A DNA stretch of 7,638 nucleotides from JAHJDO01 sp030671985 [NCBI: bacterium]. Its GTDB lineage: Bacteria > JAHJDO01. The stretch's first letter is position 1. Every line of letters begins with the position of its first letter. Under the pieces are notes generated by a model. It saw nothing but the letters and a program-made list of their open reading frames with translations, did no database searches and had not been told where the DNA came from. Below are positions 4,893-7,638 of the stretch, in pieces. Where the stretch lies: contig DAOVHI010000064.1 of the NCBI GenBank assembly GCA_030671985.1, positions 1 through 7,638 of the forward strand, given 5' to 3'. A program made the translations under genes and the position numbers.

Positions 4893-6188
4893 TTACTTAT
4901 TTAACAAAAAAGACGGCTTCTTAATCCAGTTATGCAACTTGTCTTTAAACTGGTTTGCCACATCAGGCATATCATAGATTAAGTTGCGCTTTTCTCCGGG
5001 ATCATTCTTCAAATTATATAGTTCATAGCTGCATTTATCTTTATTGTTTGGATCATAATTATATATGAGTTTCATTTTTGGTGTTCTTATAGCGTATATC
5101 TTTCTTTCATCTCCCTGCAGAGCCTGCCAGCCGCAAGGAGTTGTTTCCAGATATGCCTCTTCTTTAAAATCCGCATTGTCCCCTTTTGTAAGCGGCATAA
5201 GAGAATGTCCTTCTGTCTCTTTTGGCGTCTCAAATCCCATAATATCAAACAGTGTCGGCATGACATCGGTTAAAGAAACCTGGGTTTCAACCACTTTTCC
5301 CTCTGGAAGCGCTTTTGGATATCTTATTATTAAAGGCACCTTTACAACTTCGTCATACAAAGTGCCGGCAAGCGAGCACGACGAATGTCCTACGGAACCT
5401 CTCTCGCCTATTTCTTCCCCGTGATCTGCGGTTAGAACAACCATTGTGTCATCCAGAATCCCTAATTCTTCCAACTTCCTTATATATCCTTCTATTTCCT
5501 CATCCTGAGATCTTATTTCTCCGTCATATAAAGCCATAATAGCAGATTTGTCTTCTTCCAGAAAAGTCATTGGGCCTGCGCTTCGCGGATGTGTTGCCGG
5601 TTCTAGAATCCCCTCTGCCTGCTGTTGTTCAAACTTACTCACAAGACCCGGTTTATGTATGATCATTGTGCTTTTTACAATTCTAAGTTTTTCTTTTGTT
5701 GACTCGCTAATTGTCGATTCTTCAGGCATAAACATAGCGTCATAAGGCGATTTTGGATTATATGGAAGATGAGTTTGATAGGGAGCCCACCACAGAAAAA
5801 ATTTATCATTTTTGTATTTTCCAATTGCATTCTTCAAATCCTTTACTTCTACGTATTTTAATCCTGCATACATCCATTGATCACAGCCTGCTGTTATATA
5901 TTCGTTCTCCTTAAGTATCTCAAAAGGCTGTTTCCATTTCTTCCACAATTTTCCCTTAATCCACACATCATATGTTTTTGGACCATCTACCCCATGAGTA
6001 ATTGGATCCAGGCCAGTAAACATAGAGACCATAGCAGGCATTGTATGGGAAGCAGTGCTCACTGCATTCTTGAAAAGAATGCCCTCTTTTGCCAATTTAT
6101 CGATATATGGACTTGTTTTCTTGGGATAACTGTAACAACCTAAATTAGCAGATCTGAGAGCATCAGGCACAATCATTAACACATTCAT
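4893..6188 (-). CDS. Sulfatase-family hydrolase of the alkaline phosphatase superfamily, with threonine nucleophile
   Basis: The 431-residue product has the full sulfatase fold. It opens with MNVLMIVPDALRSANLGCYSYP, with a metal-binding Asp9, and continues with ASHTMPAMVSMFTG around residues 46-59. VVLTADHGEE supplies metal ligands Asp255 and His256, GH follows at 267-268, and the tail motif ELYNLKNDPGEKRNL is typical. The usual formylglycine site CxPxR reads TMPAM here. Thr49 sits where the modified Cys/Ser belongs and Met replaces the Arg, so maturation by formylglycine-generating enzyme is not expected. Threonine nucleophiles occur in phosphodiesterases and phosphotransferases of this superfamily, so the substrate may be a phosphoester rather than a sulfate ester. 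There is no signal peptide or membrane segment, suggesting a cytoplasmic protein. A GTG at 6203 would add five residues but has no ribosome site, whereas the ATG at 6188 follows AAAAGG. The gene is divergent from gyrA and is followed by the DUF1844 gene. Confidence 0.88.
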   Translation of the reverse strand: MNVLMIVPDALRSANLGCYSYPKKTSPYIDKLAKEGILFKNAVSTASHTMPAMVSMFTGLDPITHGVDGPKTYDVWIKGKLWKKWKQPFEILKENEYITAGCDQWMYAGLKYVEVKDLKNAIGKYKNDKFFLWWAPYQTHLPYNPKSPYDAMFMPEESTISESTKEKLRIVKSTMIIHKPGLVSKFEQQQAEGILEPATHPRSAGPMTFLEEDKSAIMALYDGEIRSQDEEIEGYIRKLEELGILDDTMVVLTADHGEEIGERGSVGHSSCSLAGTLYDEVVKVPLIIRYPKALPEGKVVETQVSLTDVMPTLFDIMGFETPKETEGHSLMPLTKGDNADFKEEAYLETTPCGWQALQGDERKIYAIRTPKMKLIYNYDPNNKDKCSYELYNLKNDPGEKRNLIYDMPDVANQFKDKLHNWIKKPSFLLNK

Positions 6189-6224
6189 TTTACCTTTTCC
6201 CACATATGATTTAACTGTGTGAAT

Positions 6225-6250
6225 ATTATACTTTTCTCTAATCTTGTCAA
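6225..6250 (-). promoter_or_regulatory. Putative promoter of the sulfatase-DUF1844 unit
   Basis: The minus strand has a perfect TTGACA (6250-6245) and a perfect TATAAT (6230-6225), but only 14 bp apart, shorter than optimal. A shifted -10 reading TAATAT (6228-6223) would give 16 bp. The expected leader to the ATG at 6188 is about 30 nt. Confidence 0.5.
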
Positions 6251-6257
6251 GCTTAGC

Positions 6258-6294
6258 TTTGGAGTAAAATCGGGTAAAAAATTATTTGGAGTAA
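6258..6294. repeat. 10-bp direct repeat TTTGGAGTAA upstream of gyrA
   Basis: Two identical copies of TTTGGAGTAA lie at 6258-6267 and 6285-6294, offset by 27 bp. The second overlaps the candidate gyrA -35 element. They may be a regulator-binding pair or a chance repeat in a short AT-rich region. Confidence 0.5.
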
Positions 6295-6315
6295 GAAGAC
6301 CAAACATGTTATACT
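6286..6315 (+). promoter_or_regulatory. Putative gyrA promoter with extended -10
   Basis: TTGGAG (6286-6291) is 18 bp from TATACT (6310-6315), and TG one base upstream of the hexamer gives an extended -10 (TGTTATACT). Transcription would start at about 6322, leaving a leader of about 26 nt to the ATG at 6348. Confidence 0.5.
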
Positions 6316-6337
6316 TCGAACTTGAGTGAAGAACCAT

Positions 6338-6342
6338 GGGAG
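6338..6342 (+). promoter_or_regulatory. gyrA ribosome-binding site that decides the start
   Basis: GGGAG ends 5 nt before the ATG at 6348. The earlier in-frame ATG at 6336 overlaps this site and has no comparable one of its own, so 6348 is preferred. Confidence 0.65.
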
Positions 6343-6347
6343 AAAGA

Positions 6348-7638
6348 ATGGATACAACAGAAGAGAAGGTAGGCTTAGTACACATAGAAGATGAAATGCA
6401 AAGGTCTTATATAGACTATGCTATGAGCGTCATTATCGGACGCGCTTTACCTGATGTTAGGGATGGTCTAAAACCTGTTCATAGAAGAATTCTGTACGCA
6501 ATGCACGAACTGGGCATTGCAAGTAATAAATCATATAAAAAGTCTGCCAGAATCGTTGGTGATGTTCTTGGAAAATACCATCCACATGGTGATGCGGCAG
6601 TATATGGAACAATGACCAGAATGGTGCAGGAATTCTCATCCAGAGAACCCTTAATAGACGGTCAGGGTAATTTTGGTTCAATAGATGGAGATTCGGCAGC
6701 AGCTATGAGATATACAGAAGTGAGAATGTCCAAGATAAGCGAGGAACTTCTTGTAAATATCGAAAAAGAAACCGTGGATTTTGTACCGAATTTTGATGAA
6801 TCCCTTCAGGAGCCTACAGTGCTTCCCGCCAATGTACCAAACTTGCTGATAAATGGTTCACAAGGTATTGCCGTTGGTATGGCTACGGAAATTCCTCCTC
6901 ATAATCTTGGAGAGGTTGTAGATGGAGTTGTAAGCATAATTGACAATCCTGATATCACGGTTGATGAACTGATGCATATCATTAAGGGGCCTGATTTCCC
7001 AACTGGGGCTACCATATATGGAAAGAAACCCATTAGAGATGCCTATCATACTGGAAGAGGGTTAATTCAAGTGCGCGCAAAGGTAGGAATTGAGGATATA
7101 AAAGAGACTGATAGAGAGCGAATAATTATAACAGAAATCCCGTATCAGGTGAATAAAGCAAATCTAATTAAAACAATAGCGAATCTTGTAAGAGACCATA
7201 AAATAGAAGGGATATCCGATCTAAGAGATGAATCCGATAAAGACGGACTAAGAGTCGTTATTGAATTAAAGAAGGGAGAAATTGCACAGATAATAATTAA
7301 TCAACTTTACAAGCACACTCAGATGCAAATCACATATGGCACCATCCTTCTTGCTATAGATGAAAACAGACCAAAGATTTTTAATCTACGTGAGATGCTG
7401 GATAAGTTTCTTCAGCATAGACAGGAAGTTGTGCGCAGAAGAACACAATTTGATTTAAGAAAAGCAAAAGCTAAGGCACACATTTTAGAGGGATTAAAGA
7501 TTGCTATCGAACATCTTGATAAGGTTATAAAAATAATAAAATCATCTAAGGATGCGGATTCGGCGCGTAGCAGCCTAATGCAAGAGTTTAAGCTTTCTGA
7601 CCTGCAGGCACGAGCTATACTTGACATGCGTCTGCAAA
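6348..7638 (+). CDS. gyrA: DNA gyrase subunit A, N-terminal part (runs off the right edge)
   Basis: GyrA is the breakage-reunion subunit of DNA gyrase (A2B2), which introduces negative supercoils. About 430 codons are present, roughly half of a typical 800-880-residue protein. They cover the winged-helix and tower domains and end in the coiled-coil at [14 protein letters not shown]. Visible landmarks are [48 protein letters not shown], the catalytic tyrosine in AMRYTEVRM, and [19 protein letters not shown]. From the ATG at 6348 the catalytic residue is Tyr122, the same number as in E. coli, which supports this start; ATG 6336 would add four residues (MGER). The GyrA box that would separate GyrA from ParC lies outside the window, so the gyrA rather than parC call rests on overall resemblance. 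At the quinolone-contact positions the protein has Ala83 and Gly87 instead of Ser and Asp/Glu. Confidence 0.93.
   Translation, partial: MDTTEEKVGLVHIEDEMQRSYIDYAMSVIIGRALPDVRDGLKPVHRRILYAMHELGIASNKSYKKSARIVGDVLGKYHPHGDAAVYGTMTRMVQEFSSREPLIDGQGNFGSIDGDSAAAMRYTEVRMSKISEELLVNIEKETVDFVPNFDESLQEPTVLPANVPNLLINGSQGIAVGMATEIPPHNLGEVVDGVVSIIDNPDITVDELMHIIKGPDFPTGATIYGKKPIRDAYHTGRGLIQVRAKVGIEDIKETDRERIIITEIPYQVNKANLIKTIANLVRDHKIEGISDLRDESDKDGLRVVIELKKGEIAQIIINQLYKHTQMQITYGTILLAIDENRPKIFNLREMLDKFLQHRQEVVRRRTQFDLRKAKAKAHILEGLKIAIEHLDKVIKIIKSSKDADSARSSLMQEFKLSDLQARAILDMRLQ

Noticed and set aside
4565-4924. 119-codon hydrophobic plus-strand frame opposite the DUF1844 gene
   Set aside because: It is antisense to a gene with a clear family match and an ideal ribosome site. 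Its hydrophobic look comes from the complement of lysine-rich codons.
5115-5130. Another CTG-N10-CAG match resembling an SOS box
   Set aside because: It lies inside the sulfatase-family coding sequence, its ten-base centre is GC-rich and not palindromic, and no promoter is nearby.
6244-6270. Alternative plus-strand gyrA promoter TTGTCA/TAAAAT
   Set aside because: The spacer is only 15 bp, and the downstream extended -10 promoter fits the start better.
6185-6385. 66-codon minus-strand frame over the gyrA-sulfatase intergenic region
   Set aside because: It overlaps the gyrA start and promoter signals, shows no family resemblance, and reads as chance coding.

Overview
The window looks like chromosomal DNA of an AT-rich, probably uncultivated bacterium. 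Bacterial housekeeping genes (recG, lexA, gyrA) flank an accessory cluster. A DUF1844 protein and a threonine-type sulfatase-family enzyme fit Omnitrophota/Elusimicrobiota- or Planctomycetes-like lineages, but this placement is a weak inference. GyrA numbering matches E. coli exactly up to the catalytic Tyr122.

Layout. Everything from 1 to 6188 is on the minus strand; only gyrA (6348 to the right edge) is on the plus strand. In the direction of minus-strand transcription the order is: a sulfatase-family hydrolase (6188-4893) and DUF1844 protein (4875-4513), a two-gene unit transcribed away from gyrA; lexA (4366-3698); a 28-codon remnant of a D12-type DNA adenine methyltransferase (3686-3600); a phospholipase-D-like nuclease split by a frameshift (3585-2661); a 69-residue zinc-ribbon protein (2656-2447); a three-Cys-motif partner protein, TcmP (2450-1338); its DUF5131/Gp37-Gp68 three-Cys partner (1335-613); and the N-terminal part of RecG (563 to the left edge).

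The most informative regulatory signal is upstream of lexA. A strong promoter (TTGACA, 17 bp, TATCAT) has its spacer filled by CTGTAATAATTTACAG, which fits the E. coli-type LexA box CTG-N10-CAG. The -10 element lies so close to the lexA ATG that the mRNA is probably leaderless. Intergenic gaps downstream are tiny (11, 14, 4, -4, 2 and 49 nt) and I see no terminator. One SOS-controlled transcript could therefore run from lexA through the accessory cluster into recG.

Interpretation. The methyltransferase stub and frameshifted PLD nuclease look like a decaying restriction-modification or nuclease cassette. The intact trio of zinc ribbon, TcmP and DUF5131 is compactly arranged (ATGA overlap, 2-nt gap) and looks like a functional unit of unknown biochemistry: a methyltransferase-like Rossmann protein with a winged-helix tail plus a radical-SAM-like three-cysteine protein. 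This is the best candidate in the window for an incompletely described system. A defence or DNA-damage role is inferred from context, not shown by the sequence.

No tRNA, rRNA, CRISPR array or insertion sequence was seen.
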